Of a stretch of 64,000 bases of DNA, positions 17,101-25,871 are shown piece by piece. The notes beneath the pieces are model-generated. The model searched no databases, was not told where the DNA came from, and worked only from the letters and a program-made list of their open reading frames with translations. The position numbers and the translations under genes are program-made. Every line of letters starts with the position of its first letter. Positions within the stretch are counted from its first letter, which is position 1. Origin of the DNA: Micromonospora echinofusca (GTDB taxonomy: Bacteria > Actinomycetota > Actinomycetes > Mycobacteriales > Micromonosporaceae); assembly GCF_900091445.1 (NCBI RefSeq), contig NZ_LT607733.1:3488501-3552500 (forward strand). Reading direction: 5' to 3'.

Positions 17101-18510
17101 ATGGCAGTCGAGTGGTCCGGTCTGACGCCGGAGATCATGCTGCAACTCGACCGGGGCATCCGGGGGACGCTCGGCATCCAGTTGCAGGCGGCGCTGCGTA
17201 CGGCGATCCGGTCGGGGCGGCTGCGGGCGGGCGAGCGGCTGCCGTCGTCACGGAAGCTGGCAGCGGACCTCGGCCTGTCACGCGGGCTGGTCCAGGGCAG
17301 CTACGAGCAGCTCGCGGCCGAGGGATACCTGACGGCGACGGCCGGTGGCGCCACCCGGGTCGCGCTGACCCTTCGACAGTCGACGACCGCGCGGCCCCCG
17401 GCCGGCGCGGCCGTCGACACGGTGATCGACTTCTCTCCGGGTCGACCGGACCTGAACAGCTTCCCCGCCCGCGACTGGCTGTGGGCCTACGGCGAGGCCA
17501 TCCGGGCCGCGTCGCGCCGGGACATCGGCTACGGCGAGCCGGCCGGTTCGCCGCGCCTGCGCGAGGTGCTCGCCTCCTACGCCCAGCGCGTGCGGGCCGC
17601 GTCGGCCGGCAGCGCCGACGTCGTCGTCTGCAACGGGTTCACCCAGGGCGTCGGCCTGACGCTGCGCGTGCTGCGGGAGCAGGGCACCACGACCGTGGCC
17701 GTCGAGGACCCCGGTCACGGCGAGATGACCATGCAGGTCCGCGGCGCCGGTCTCCGCCCGGTTCCGGTGCCCGTCGACGCGCACGGCGTCGTCGTCGACG
17801 CGCTGCGCGCCACGGCAGCCACCGCCGTCATCCTCACCCCGGCGCACCAGACCCCCACCGGGGTCGTGCTCGCCCCGGAGCGACGCCAGGAACTGCTGCG
17901 CTGGGCCGACGAACGCGACGGGCTCATGATCGAGGACGACTACGACTCCGAGTTCCGCTACGACCGCCGGCCGGTCGGGGCGCTGCAGGGGCTGGCGCCG
18001 GACCGCGTCGTGATGATCGGAACGGTCAGCAAGTCCCTCGGACCGACCCTGCGGCTGGGCTGGATCCTCGCCCCACGCCGCCTCGCCCCGGCGATCGCCG
18101 AGGAGAAGCACCGCAACGACTGGGGAACCAACGGCCTCGACCAGCTCGCGCTCGCCCGCCTCGTCGAGTCCGGCCGCTACGACGCCCACCTGCGGCGGAT
18201 GCGCCGGGCGTACGCCGCCAAGCGGATCGCCCTCACCGAGGCGCTGCGCCAGCACGCCCCCCACCTGCGACTGACCGGGCTCGACGCCGGCTTCCACGCG
18301 GTGGCGACGCTGCCCGAGGGTGTGGACGAGGCCGCGCTCGTCGCCGCCGCGGCACGGCGTGCGGTGCGCCTGCACGGCATGCGGCGCTACCGCGTCCACG
18401 GCACGAGCGGGCCGCCCGCCGTCGTCCTCGGTTTCGGCGACCTCAGCGCGTATGCCATCCGGTCCGGCATCGCCCGCGTGGCGGACCTGCTCCAGCCCCG
18501 CCCCGATTGA
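17101..18510 (+). CDS. MocR-type transcription regulator: GntR DNA-binding domain plus aminotransferase fold
   Basis: A 469-aa protein. Residues about 20-85 form a GntR winged helix (RLPSSRKLAADLGLSRGLVQGSYEQLAAEGYL). A linker leads to a fold-type I aminotransferase domain (about 110-465) with IDFSPGRPDLNSFP, the aspartate motif ILTPAHQTPTG...IEDDYDSEFRY, and the PLP lysine in GTVSKSLGPTLRLGW. Such regulators sense PLP adducts of amino compounds and act on a divergent target. Here the divergent gene is cysteine dioxygenase, so the ligand may be a sulfur amino acid (inference). The start is the ATG at 17101; the upstream TTAAGG is a weak ribosome site and overlaps one of the direct repeats. 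Confidence 0.92.
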   Translation: MAVEWSGLTPEIMLQLDRGIRGTLGIQLQAALRTAIRSGRLRAGERLPSSRKLAADLGLSRGLVQGSYEQLAAEGYLTATAGGATRVALTLRQSTTARPPAGAAVDTVIDFSPGRPDLNSFPARDWLWAYGEAIRAASRRDIGYGEPAGSPRLREVLASYAQRVRAASAGSADVVVCNGFTQGVGLTLRVLREQGTTTVAVEDPGHGEMTMQVRGAGLRPVPVPVDAHGVVVDALRATAATAVILTPAHQTPTGVVLAPERRQELLRWADERDGLMIEDDYDSEFRYDRRPVGALQGLAPDRVVMIGTVSKSLGPTLRLGWILAPRRLAPAIAEEKHRNDWGTNGLDQLALARLVESGRYDAHLRRMRRAYAAKRIALTEALRQHAPHLRLTGLDAGFHAVATLPEGVDEAALVAAAARRAVRLHGMRRYRVHGTSGPPAVVLGFGDLSAYAIRSGIARVADLLQPRPD

Positions 18511-18546
18511 GGGGTATGGCGATCGATCGATGGCTTGTAGCGTGGG

Positions 18547-18569
18547 TCCCTCCTCACCCCTAGGAGGGA
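18547..18569 (+). promoter_or_regulatory. hairpin that masks the Shine-Dalgarno of the secreted I36/CHAP gene
   Basis: TCCCTCCT (18547-18554) is the exact complement of AGGAGGGA (18562-18569), with a 7-nt loop. The right arm is the ribosome-binding site of the gene starting at 18577, so the leader RNA could close its own site. Confidence 0.6.
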
Positions 18570-18576
18570 AGTGATC

Positions 18577-19422
18577 ATGCCCACGGTAACCGCTCGCGTC
18601 CTCGGCGCCCTCAGTGCGAGCGTGCTCAGCGCGACTCTCGGCGTCCTGGCGGTCGCCGCGCCGGCCCAGGCCGCGTCCCGCGACGGCACGTGCAACGCCG
18701 GCGAGTTCTGTTACTACTTCAACAGCGACCACGCCGGCTCGGTCTCCGACCACGCCGGCTCGCTGGCCGACTACGGCTCGACGCAGCCGGGCTGCTACGA
18801 GTTCAAGGGCGCCGGCAGCGGCAAGGGCCAGTGCATCAAGAACAACGCCGCCTCGGCGTGGAACCGCACCGGCAAGACCGTGCGCGTCTACTACAACACC
18901 GGCTACAACGGTTCGCACGCGTACCAGGACTTCGCGGCCGGGGCGAAGAAGAACCTCAACTCCACGCTGAAGAACAACAACGCCTCCCACCAGCTCATCT
19001 CCGCCGGGGCCAGCTACCCGGCCAGGGACGACTACCCGTACAAGGGGCAGACGTCAGGCATCGACCCGTGGAACTTCTACAAGGGGCAGTGCACCAGCTT
19101 CGTGGCCTGGGCCCTGCGCAGCCGCGTCGGCGTCGCCTTCCACAACCAGTACAAGGGCCAGGCGCGGTGGGGCAACGCCAAGGAGTGGGTGGCGGCCGCC
19201 GGACGCGCCGGCGTACCGGTGCACAACAGCCCGAAGGCCGGTGACGTCGCGGTGCGCCTGGGCGGCACCTACGGTCACGTCGCCTTCGTGACCAGGGTGA
19301 ACGCGAACGGCACCTTCGAGATCGACGAGTACAACTACGTATCCGCCGACAGGTACAGCCATCGCACGGTGTCGGTGGGAACCGCCAACAACCAGTTCTC
19401 GAAGTTCATCCGCTTCAAGTGA
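18577..19422 (+). CDS. secreted protein with peptidase-inhibitor I36-like domain and CHAP amidase domain
   Basis: A 281-aa exported protein. The signal peptide ends at AAPAQA-AS (about residue 33). Residues 36-115 (DGTCNAGEFCYYFNSDHAGSV...ASAWNRTGKTVRVYY) resemble the peptidase inhibitor family I36 / SMPI crystallin-like fold with paired cysteines. Residues about 160-281 form a CHAP domain: catalytic Cys in KGQCTSFVAWAL, His in YGHVAFVTRV, and the acidic EIDEYNY strand. CHAP enzymes cut peptidoglycan amide or peptide bonds, so this is a likely cell-wall hydrolase. The ATG at 18577 is 8-9 nt after AGGAGGG; the GTG at 18571 is too close. It faces a secreted protease gene. Confidence 0.85.
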   Translation: MPTVTARVLGALSASVLSATLGVLAVAAPAQAASRDGTCNAGEFCYYFNSDHAGSVSDHAGSLADYGSTQPGCYEFKGAGSGKGQCIKNNAASAWNRTGKTVRVYYNTGYNGSHAYQDFAAGAKKNLNSTLKNNNASHQLISAGASYPARDDYPYKGQTSGIDPWNFYKGQCTSFVAWALRSRVGVAFHNQYKGQARWGNAKEWVAAAGRAGVPVHNSPKAGDVAVRLGGTYGHVAFVTRVNANGTFEIDEYNYVSADRYSHRTVSVGTANNQFSKFIRFK

Positions 19423-19477
19423 CCCGCCGCCTCGGATCGCCGGTCACCCCGCGCGCCGAGGACGCAGCATTCGCGCG

Positions 19478-19507
19478 CAGAGCCCCGGCCGCATGGCCGG
19501 GGCTCTG
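19478..19507. terminator. hairpin terminator between the secreted CHAP and protease genes
   Basis: A 13-bp perfect stem (CAGAGCCCCGGCC with its complement) and GCAT loop, 55 bp after one stop and 14 bp before the convergent stop. Confidence 0.88.
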
Positions 19508-19521
19508 CCGATCACGTGCCC

Positions 19522-20532
19522 CTACGCCGGGGAGAGACCCTCCGCGAAGTCGTAGAGGCTCTTGATGTCGTCGTCGAAGTACGGCCCGTCGAATTGGCCG
19601 TTGCCCGGGTTGTCGCCGTGGCTCACGACGCTGTTGATGAATCCGAGACCATTCTGGTCGTTGTATTCCTGGAGCCAGGGACCGCCGCTGGAGCCGTAGG
19701 TCATGTTGCACCACATCCGGATCTGCTGGCTGCCCGCGTGCCAGGTGCCGCTCTGGCAGTAGTACTGGCTCTCGCCGCCGCCGAGGTTGGACGGATAGCC
19801 CAGCGCCGTCATCAGCGAGATGTCGTAGCCCCAGTTCCAGCGCATGCCGTGGCCGCCGACCGTCTCGACGACCTTCAGGCCCCAGTTACCGCCGTTGTGC
19901 ATGATGGCGATGGCCATGTCCTCGTCGTAGCTGCTGCCGTTGATCCACGCCGTGCGGGCGGTGAGCTGGTAGGCCACGAAGGTGCCGAACGGCCGCGCGC
20001 CGTCACGGTAGCGCGGCACGAACTGCCAGTTGCTGTACCACTGTCCGCCGGCGCCCTGGTGCACGCAGTGCCCGGCGGTCATGACCAGTCGCGCCTTGCC
20101 GCTGGCGACCGCGCTCGCCGAGCAGGAGGCGCCGCCGCCGTTGGGGGTGGTGAAGTAGACCTTGCCGACGACCGCCGACTCGTTGAGCTGGATGCCGACG
20201 TCGGCACCGCTGGCGACGCTCGGCCGCACCGGCGCGACCGAGCCCGCCGGCCCGTCGGGCCTCGGCGCCCGGCTCAGCGACTCGGTGGCGTTCGCGGACT
20301 TCGCGATGTCCAGGTCCACGGCGCTCGCCATCCGCTGCGGCGTCCAGAACGCGGCGACCTCCTCGGCGATCGCCTTGTTGGTGATCGCACGGCCGTCACT
20401 GGTGCGGGCGACGGTGGTGGTGTTGCCGCTCTTCTCGACCGCGGTGGGTTTCGCCTGGGCGACCGCCGGGGCGGTCAGTACCAGCGCGAGCGCCAGGCTG
20501 GCCGATGCGGACCAGCGTAGGGTTGATCTCAA
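19522..20532 (-). CDS. secreted trypsin-like serine protease
   Basis: A 336-aa exported protease. The signal peptide ends near AVAQA (about 27), followed by a propeptide-like region with VAAFWTPQRMASAVDLD. The chymotrypsin-fold domain begins about residue 110 with VGKVYFTT. The triad is visible: His in MTAGHCVH, Asp in YDEDMAIAIM, Ser in MTYGSSGGPWLQ. The closest layout is that of secreted actinobacterial trypsin-like or glutamyl endopeptidases. The start is TTG at 20532, with a GGGGGG stretch 7-8 nt upstream and no better ATG. A promoter candidate is seen in the AT-richer leader. Codon use is normal for the window. Confidence 0.88.
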   Translation of the reverse strand: MRSTLRWSASASLALALVLTAPAVAQAKPTAVEKSGNTTTVARTSDGRAITNKAIAEEVAAFWTPQRMASAVDLDIAKSANATESLSRAPRPDGPAGSVAPVRPSVASGADVGIQLNESAVVGKVYFTTPNGGGASCSASAVASGKARLVMTAGHCVHQGAGGQWYSNWQFVPRYRDGARPFGTFVAYQLTARTAWINGSSYDEDMAIAIMHNGGNWGLKVVETVGGHGMRWNWGYDISLMTALGYPSNLGGGESQYYCQSGTWHAGSQQIRMWCNMTYGSSGGPWLQEYNDQNGLGFINSVVSHGDNPGNGQFDGPYFDDDIKSLYDFAEGLSPA

Positions 20533-20574
20533 CAGGTGCCCCCCTTTTCCGGGTACTCCAAATAGAACCAGCGA

Positions 20575-20604
20575 AACCTATCGATCGAATTGCTTTGATC
20601 ACAA
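20575..20604 (-). promoter_or_regulatory. candidate promoter of the secreted protease
   Basis: On the minus strand TTGTGA (20604-20599) and TAGGTT (20580-20575) are separated by 18 nt, about 43 bp before the TTG start. Confidence 0.45.
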
Positions 20605-20788
20605 CGCAATGGAATGACAGGTAATTGACACTGGCTCCTCGGCGACCGGAAACGGCCATCGCCGGTGACAAACAAAGCGTGCCCACCCCGAACAGAAGCC
20701 TCGAAATTGACCTTGCAAATCCCATTGCCGCGAATCCGCGCTCTCGATTTGCGGGGCGCGCTCTGCTGCCGACAGACGGGAATTGCGA

Positions 20789-20818
20789 TTGCTACCGTCA
20801 GCCTCAGGTGACTACGGT
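20789..20818 (+). promoter_or_regulatory. candidate promoter of the APH-family kinase gene
   Basis: TTGCTA (20789-20794) and TACGGT (20813-20818) are separated by 18 nt, about 48 bp before the GTG start. Confidence 0.4.
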
Positions 20819-20866
20819 GGTGGCGCCAAGCGCACTTTTCGTCGCCGGACGGGCAAGGATGTCTCA

Positions 20867-21805
20867 GTGAGCAACACCCCGCACCTCGGTCCCGCACCCC
20901 AACGCCTCACCGTCGACGCGGATCAGGTGCGTCAGCTCGTCGCCGAGCAGTTCCCCCAGTGGGCCGGCCTCCCGGTCCGGCCCGTCGCCAACGGCGGCTG
21001 GGACAACTGGACCTTCCACCTCGGCACGCGGATGTCGGTGCGTCTGCCCAGCGCAGCCGAGTACGCCCTGGCGGTCGACAAGGAACACCGGTGGCTTCCC
21101 GGGCTCGCCCCCCGGCTCCCGCTGCCCATCCCCACCCCGCTGGCGAAAGGCGGACCCGGCGCGGGCTACCCCTACCCGTGGTCGGTGTACCCGTGGCTCG
21201 ACGGCGAGCCGGCGAGCGCGGACAGCATCGCGGACCCGGTCCGGTTCGCGCTCGACCTGGCCGGGTTCCTGGCGGCCCTACAGAGCGTCGACACCACCGA
21301 CGGTCCCCGCCCCGGCAAGCACAACTGGTTCCGGGGCGGCACGCTGCGCACCTACGAGGGGGAAGCCCGGCGCGCGCTCACGGCACTCGACGGCCACGTC
21401 GACGTCGAGCTGGCCCGCGAGATCTGGCAGGGCGCGTGCGACGCCCGCTGGGACGGTGTGGACAGCTGGTTCCACGGTGACGTCGCCCAAGGAAACCTCC
21501 TGCTCATCGGTGGGAAGCTGGCGGCCGTCATCGATTTCGGCACATGTGGCGTCGGCGATCCCGCCTGCGACCTGGCCATCGCGTGGACACTGCTGACCGC
21601 CGACGGTCGGCAGGCGTTCCGGGAGCGGCTGTCGGTCGACGAGGCGACCTGGGCGCGGGGGCGCGGCTGGGCCCTCTGGAAGACGCTCGTCACCTGCGCC
21701 CACGCCCTGGGCGACGCCGACGCGCAGGCCGCGAACGCGCTGCGCGTCCTCGGCGAGATCTTGTCCGATCACACGGCCGGCGCCGCCGCCACAGCCAAGC
21801 CGTGA
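20867..21805 (+). CDS. aminoglycoside phosphotransferase (APH) family kinase
   Basis: A 312-aa protein-kinase-like small-molecule kinase. The N-lobe contains VANGGWDNWTFHLGTRMSVRLPS (nucleotide loop region) and the substrate-lobe carries the Brenner motif WFHGDVAQGNLLL with the catalytic Asp and metal-binding Asn. AVIDFGTCGVGDPACDLA follows, with the DFG-like aspartate. Actinobacterial APH homologues include antibiotic phosphotransferases and metabolic kinases; nothing here identifies the substrate, so resistance should not be assumed. The GTG start at 20867 has AGGA 7 nt upstream. Confidence 0.88.
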   Translation: MSNTPHLGPAPQRLTVDADQVRQLVAEQFPQWAGLPVRPVANGGWDNWTFHLGTRMSVRLPSAAEYALAVDKEHRWLPGLAPRLPLPIPTPLAKGGPGAGYPYPWSVYPWLDGEPASADSIADPVRFALDLAGFLAALQSVDTTDGPRPGKHNWFRGGTLRTYEGEARRALTALDGHVDVELAREIWQGACDARWDGVDSWFHGDVAQGNLLLIGGKLAAVIDFGTCGVGDPACDLAIAWTLLTADGRQAFRERLSVDEATWARGRGWALWKTLVTCAHALGDADAQAANALRVLGEILSDHTAGAAATAKP

Positions 21806-21914
21806 GCAGCCACCACGCCGGCTGGCCAGCACCGCCATCGTCGCGATCCCGGCCGGAGTACTAGGCTGGGCGTCAAGGTGTTCGACTACGCGGTCGACCT
21901 CGGAGGGTGGAAAC

Positions 21915-22397
21915 GTGGACCTGGAGAGGACCCGGCTGTTCGGCGTCGGAGAGTCGTACGCGTTCGTCACGGGGACGGGCCAGCGAGGCGCGGTGATCGT
22001 GCACTTCGACGGCCGACGCGACATCGTGCTCTACGACCCCGCTGACCCCGAGACCGTCCAGCACACGTTGACGCTGGAGAGCACGGAGGCGCGGACGATC
22101 GCCGACCTGCTCGGCCTTCCGCTGGTCATGGACAACCTGACGGAGCTGGTCCCGCCCCTGGAGGGCGTCGAGACCGTACGCATGCCGATCCCCGCCCGGT
22201 CGCCGTACCTCGGGCGCAACCTCGGTGACACGCGCGCGCGGACCCGCACCGGCGCGTCGATCGTCGCGGTGGTCCGCGACGGTCGCGTGATCCCGTCGCC
22301 GGGTCCCGACTTCACCCTCCAGTCCGGTGACTCGCTGGTGGCCGTCGGCGACGGCGCCAGCCTCGTCGCGATCCGCGAGCTCTTCACCAACGGCTGA
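21915..22397 (+). CDS. cation/proton antiporter regulatory subunit, KhtT-like (RCK_C domain)
   Basis: A 160-aa protein ending in a TrkA-C/RCK_C domain (about 80-155): GASIVAVVRDGRVIPSPGPDFTLQSGDSLVAVGDGASL, a standard cyclic-nucleotide or cation-sensing fold. The N-terminal half (LFGVGESYAFVTGTGQRGAVIVHFDG) is as in KhtT-like regulatory subunits of K+/H+ antiporters. The antiporter subunit usually follows, but here the next gene is a convergent YciI gene, so this copy is an orphan in the window. The GTG at 21915 is supported by GGAGGG 7 nt upstream. Confidence 0.82.
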   Translation: MDLERTRLFGVGESYAFVTGTGQRGAVIVHFDGRRDIVLYDPADPETVQHTLTLESTEARTIADLLGLPLVMDNLTELVPPLEGVETVRMPIPARSPYLGRNLGDTRARTRTGASIVAVVRDGRVIPSPGPDFTLQSGDSLVAVGDGASLVAIRELFTNG

Positions 22398-22532
22398 CCC
22401 GCCACCGCGGGCGGCACGCTGGTCGTCTGCCGCACGCCCCGGTGCCGGTCCGGTCAGCGGGTCACGACTGCTACCGCCGCCAGCTACGCGCAAGGGGCAT
22501 CACCCCGGTCATCGCCCGACAGGCCTCCGGGG

Positions 22533-23084
22533 TCATGACGGTCGTCCGCCGAACGCCCACGCGTGGACCTCGATCTCGGCGTACCGGTCCGGGGTCAGCA
22601 GTGCGCGCGCCTCGTCCGGGTCCTCCGCTCGGACCAGCGCCGCCGTGCCCAACCACATGACACCGTCGTCCGACAGCAGCGGCCCGCATGCGATCAGCTC
22701 CTCCCGGTCCGCGCTCACGTCCAGGTCGGCGGCCTCCCCCGCCCCGAGGCCGAGCACCAGGTAACGGTCACCACCCGTCCGGCCGCCCGGGAAGTCCCAC
22801 ATGGTGCGCCCCAGCGTGTTGTGCCACCGGCGCAGCAGCACGTCCCGGTACGCGCCGGCCTGGTAGTTGGGCTCGTCGAAGGCGAACGCCCGGGCGGCGG
22901 CGGGATCGGGCAGGTCGACGATGTGCACGCTGCCGGTCGGCGTCCTACCGTCGGGCGCGAACGTCGGCCCACGGGCGATCATCTGGGCCGCGTAGCGGTC
23001 CATGTAGGACCAGTGCTCCTCGCGCAGCTCCTTGCGCAGGGGCCAGGAGCCGGCCCGGTCGCGGTGGTAGCAGAAGAACTCCAT
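22533..23084 (-). CDS. YciI family protein
   Basis: 183 aa: an N-terminal ferredoxin-like YciI domain (MEFFCYHRDRAGSWPLRKELREEHWSYMDRYA, with the conserved His/Asp region and VHIVDLPDPAAARAFAFDEP) and a second, similar half with SDDGVMWLGTAALVRAEDPDEARALL. The two-copy length suggests a tandem dimeric alpha/beta barrel. Family functions are mostly unknown. The ATG at 23084 is taken because family similarity starts there; the longer frame has no coding character. Confidence 0.8.
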   Translation of the reverse strand: MEFFCYHRDRAGSWPLRKELREEHWSYMDRYAAQMIARGPTFAPDGRTPTGSVHIVDLPDPAAARAFAFDEPNYQAGAYRDVLLRRWHNTLGRTMWDFPGGRTGGDRYLVLGLGAGEAADLDVSADREELIACGPLLSDDGVMWLGTAALVRAEDPDEARALLTPDRYAEIEVHAWAFGGRPS

Positions 23085-23182
23085 GCCGCAGATCCTGACG
23101 CCGGTGCCGGCACCCGAGGCAGGTGGGACCCCTCCCGCGTGTGGCGCCCGATCTGTCACCCCCCGGCCGTACGCTCGCCGGC

Positions 23183-24058
23183 ATGACGACGATGGAGACC
23201 CACACACTCGCCGTGCCCGGCGTCGACCTGGTCTACGACGTGCGGCGTCCGCTGCCGGCGGCTGGCGGGCACCGGACGCTGCTCATGATCGGCCAGCCGA
23301 TGACGGCGGAGGGCTTCGGCGCGCTCGCGGCCCACTTCACCGACCGGACGGTCGTCACCTACGACCCGCGCGGGCTGGGCCGCAGCGTCCGCAGCGACGG
23401 CCGATCGGACCACACGCCGCAGGACCAGGCGGCCGACCTGCACCTGCTGATCGAGGCGCTCGGCGGCGGTCCGGTCGACATGTTCGCCAGCAGCGGCGGT
23501 GCGGTGACCGCGCTGGAGCTGGTCGCGGCCCACCCCGGCGACGTCGGCACACTGGTGGCGCACGAGCCGCCGATCAACTCCGTGCTCCCCGACGCCGCGG
23601 CGGCCGAGCGCGCCCAGGCCGCTGTCCACGAGGCGTACCAGGCGAAGGGCATGGGCGCGGGCATGGCCGCCTTCATGGCGTTGGTCTCCTGGCAGGGCGA
23701 GTTCACCGACGCCTACTTCGCCCAGCCCGCGCCCGACCCGGCGGCGTTCGGCCTGCCGACCGAGGACGACGGCTCCCGCGACGACCCGCTGCTGTCGAAG
23801 GCCTCCGGGACGGTCACCGACTACCGGCCCGACGCGGCGGCACTCACGGCGGCGCCGACCCGGATCGTCATCGCGGTCGGCGAGGAGACGGCGGGGACCT
23901 ACACGGCGCGTACGGCCGTCGCCACCGCGGAACTGCTCGGCCAGGAGGCCGTGGTGTTCCCGAGCCACCACGGCGGCTTCATGGGCGGCGAGTTCGGCTA
24001 CGCGGGCAAGCCCGCCGAGTTCGCGGCCAAGCTGCGTGAGGTGCTGGACGCCGGCTGA
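23183..24058 (+). CDS. alpha/beta fold hydrolase
   Basis: A 291-aa hydrolase. The oxyanion region is LLMIGQPMTAEGF, the strand-loop TYDPRGLGRS follows, and the nucleophile elbow is MFASSGGAVTALEL (Ser in an S-S-G-G setting instead of G-x-S-x-G). The catalytic His is in FPSHHGGFMGGEF near the C-terminus. The substrate is unknown. There is no ribosome site before the ATG at 23183; TACGCT ends 7 nt before it, consistent with leaderless expression. It is convergent with treZ over a hairpin. Confidence 0.82.
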   Translation: MTTMETHTLAVPGVDLVYDVRRPLPAAGGHRTLLMIGQPMTAEGFGALAAHFTDRTVVTYDPRGLGRSVRSDGRSDHTPQDQAADLHLLIEALGGGPVDMFASSGGAVTALELVAAHPGDVGTLVAHEPPINSVLPDAAAAERAQAAVHEAYQAKGMGAGMAAFMALVSWQGEFTDAYFAQPAPDPAAFGLPTEDDGSRDDPLLSKASGTVTDYRPDAAALTAAPTRIVIAVGEETAGTYTARTAVATAELLGQEAVVFPSHHGGFMGGEFGYAGKPAEFAAKLREVLDAG

Positions 24059-24082
24059 CCAGCGCCAGCGGGGGCAAGCCGG

Positions 24083-24119
24083 TCGCCGCCGGCAGCCGCA
24101 CCACCACCGCCGGCGGCGA
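24083..24119. terminator. hairpin between the hydrolase gene and treZ
   Basis: An 11-bp perfect stem (TCGCCGCCGGC with its complement) and 15-nt loop between two convergent genes. No T-run is present, as is common in actinobacteria. Confidence 0.6.
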
Positions 24120-24137
24120 AGCGACGTCGAGCGCCGC

Positions 24138-25867
<1,730 letters not shown>

Positions 25868-25871
<4 letters not shown>

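Larger units (their letters stand above)
20533..20866. other. 334-bp AT-richer divergent promoter region
   Basis: This is visibly less GC-rich than the genes around it. It separates the secreted protease (minus) from the APH-family kinase (plus) and holds a candidate promoter for each, listed separately. No small gene is convincing. Confidence 0.5.

Noticed and set aside
16924..18990. Large open frames on both strands around the MocR gene (664 and 570 aa)
   Set aside because: Out-of-frame shadows; the MocR protein has complete GntR and aminotransferase motifs.
20867..21805. Reading the APH-family kinase as an antibiotic resistance gene
   Set aside because: The fold is certain but substrate residues are not diagnostic; no resistance or biosynthesis genes are nearby.
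22398..22532. Possible terminator between the KhtT-like and YciI genes
   Set aside because: Only short broken complementarity around GGGCGGCA/TGCCGC; not convincing.
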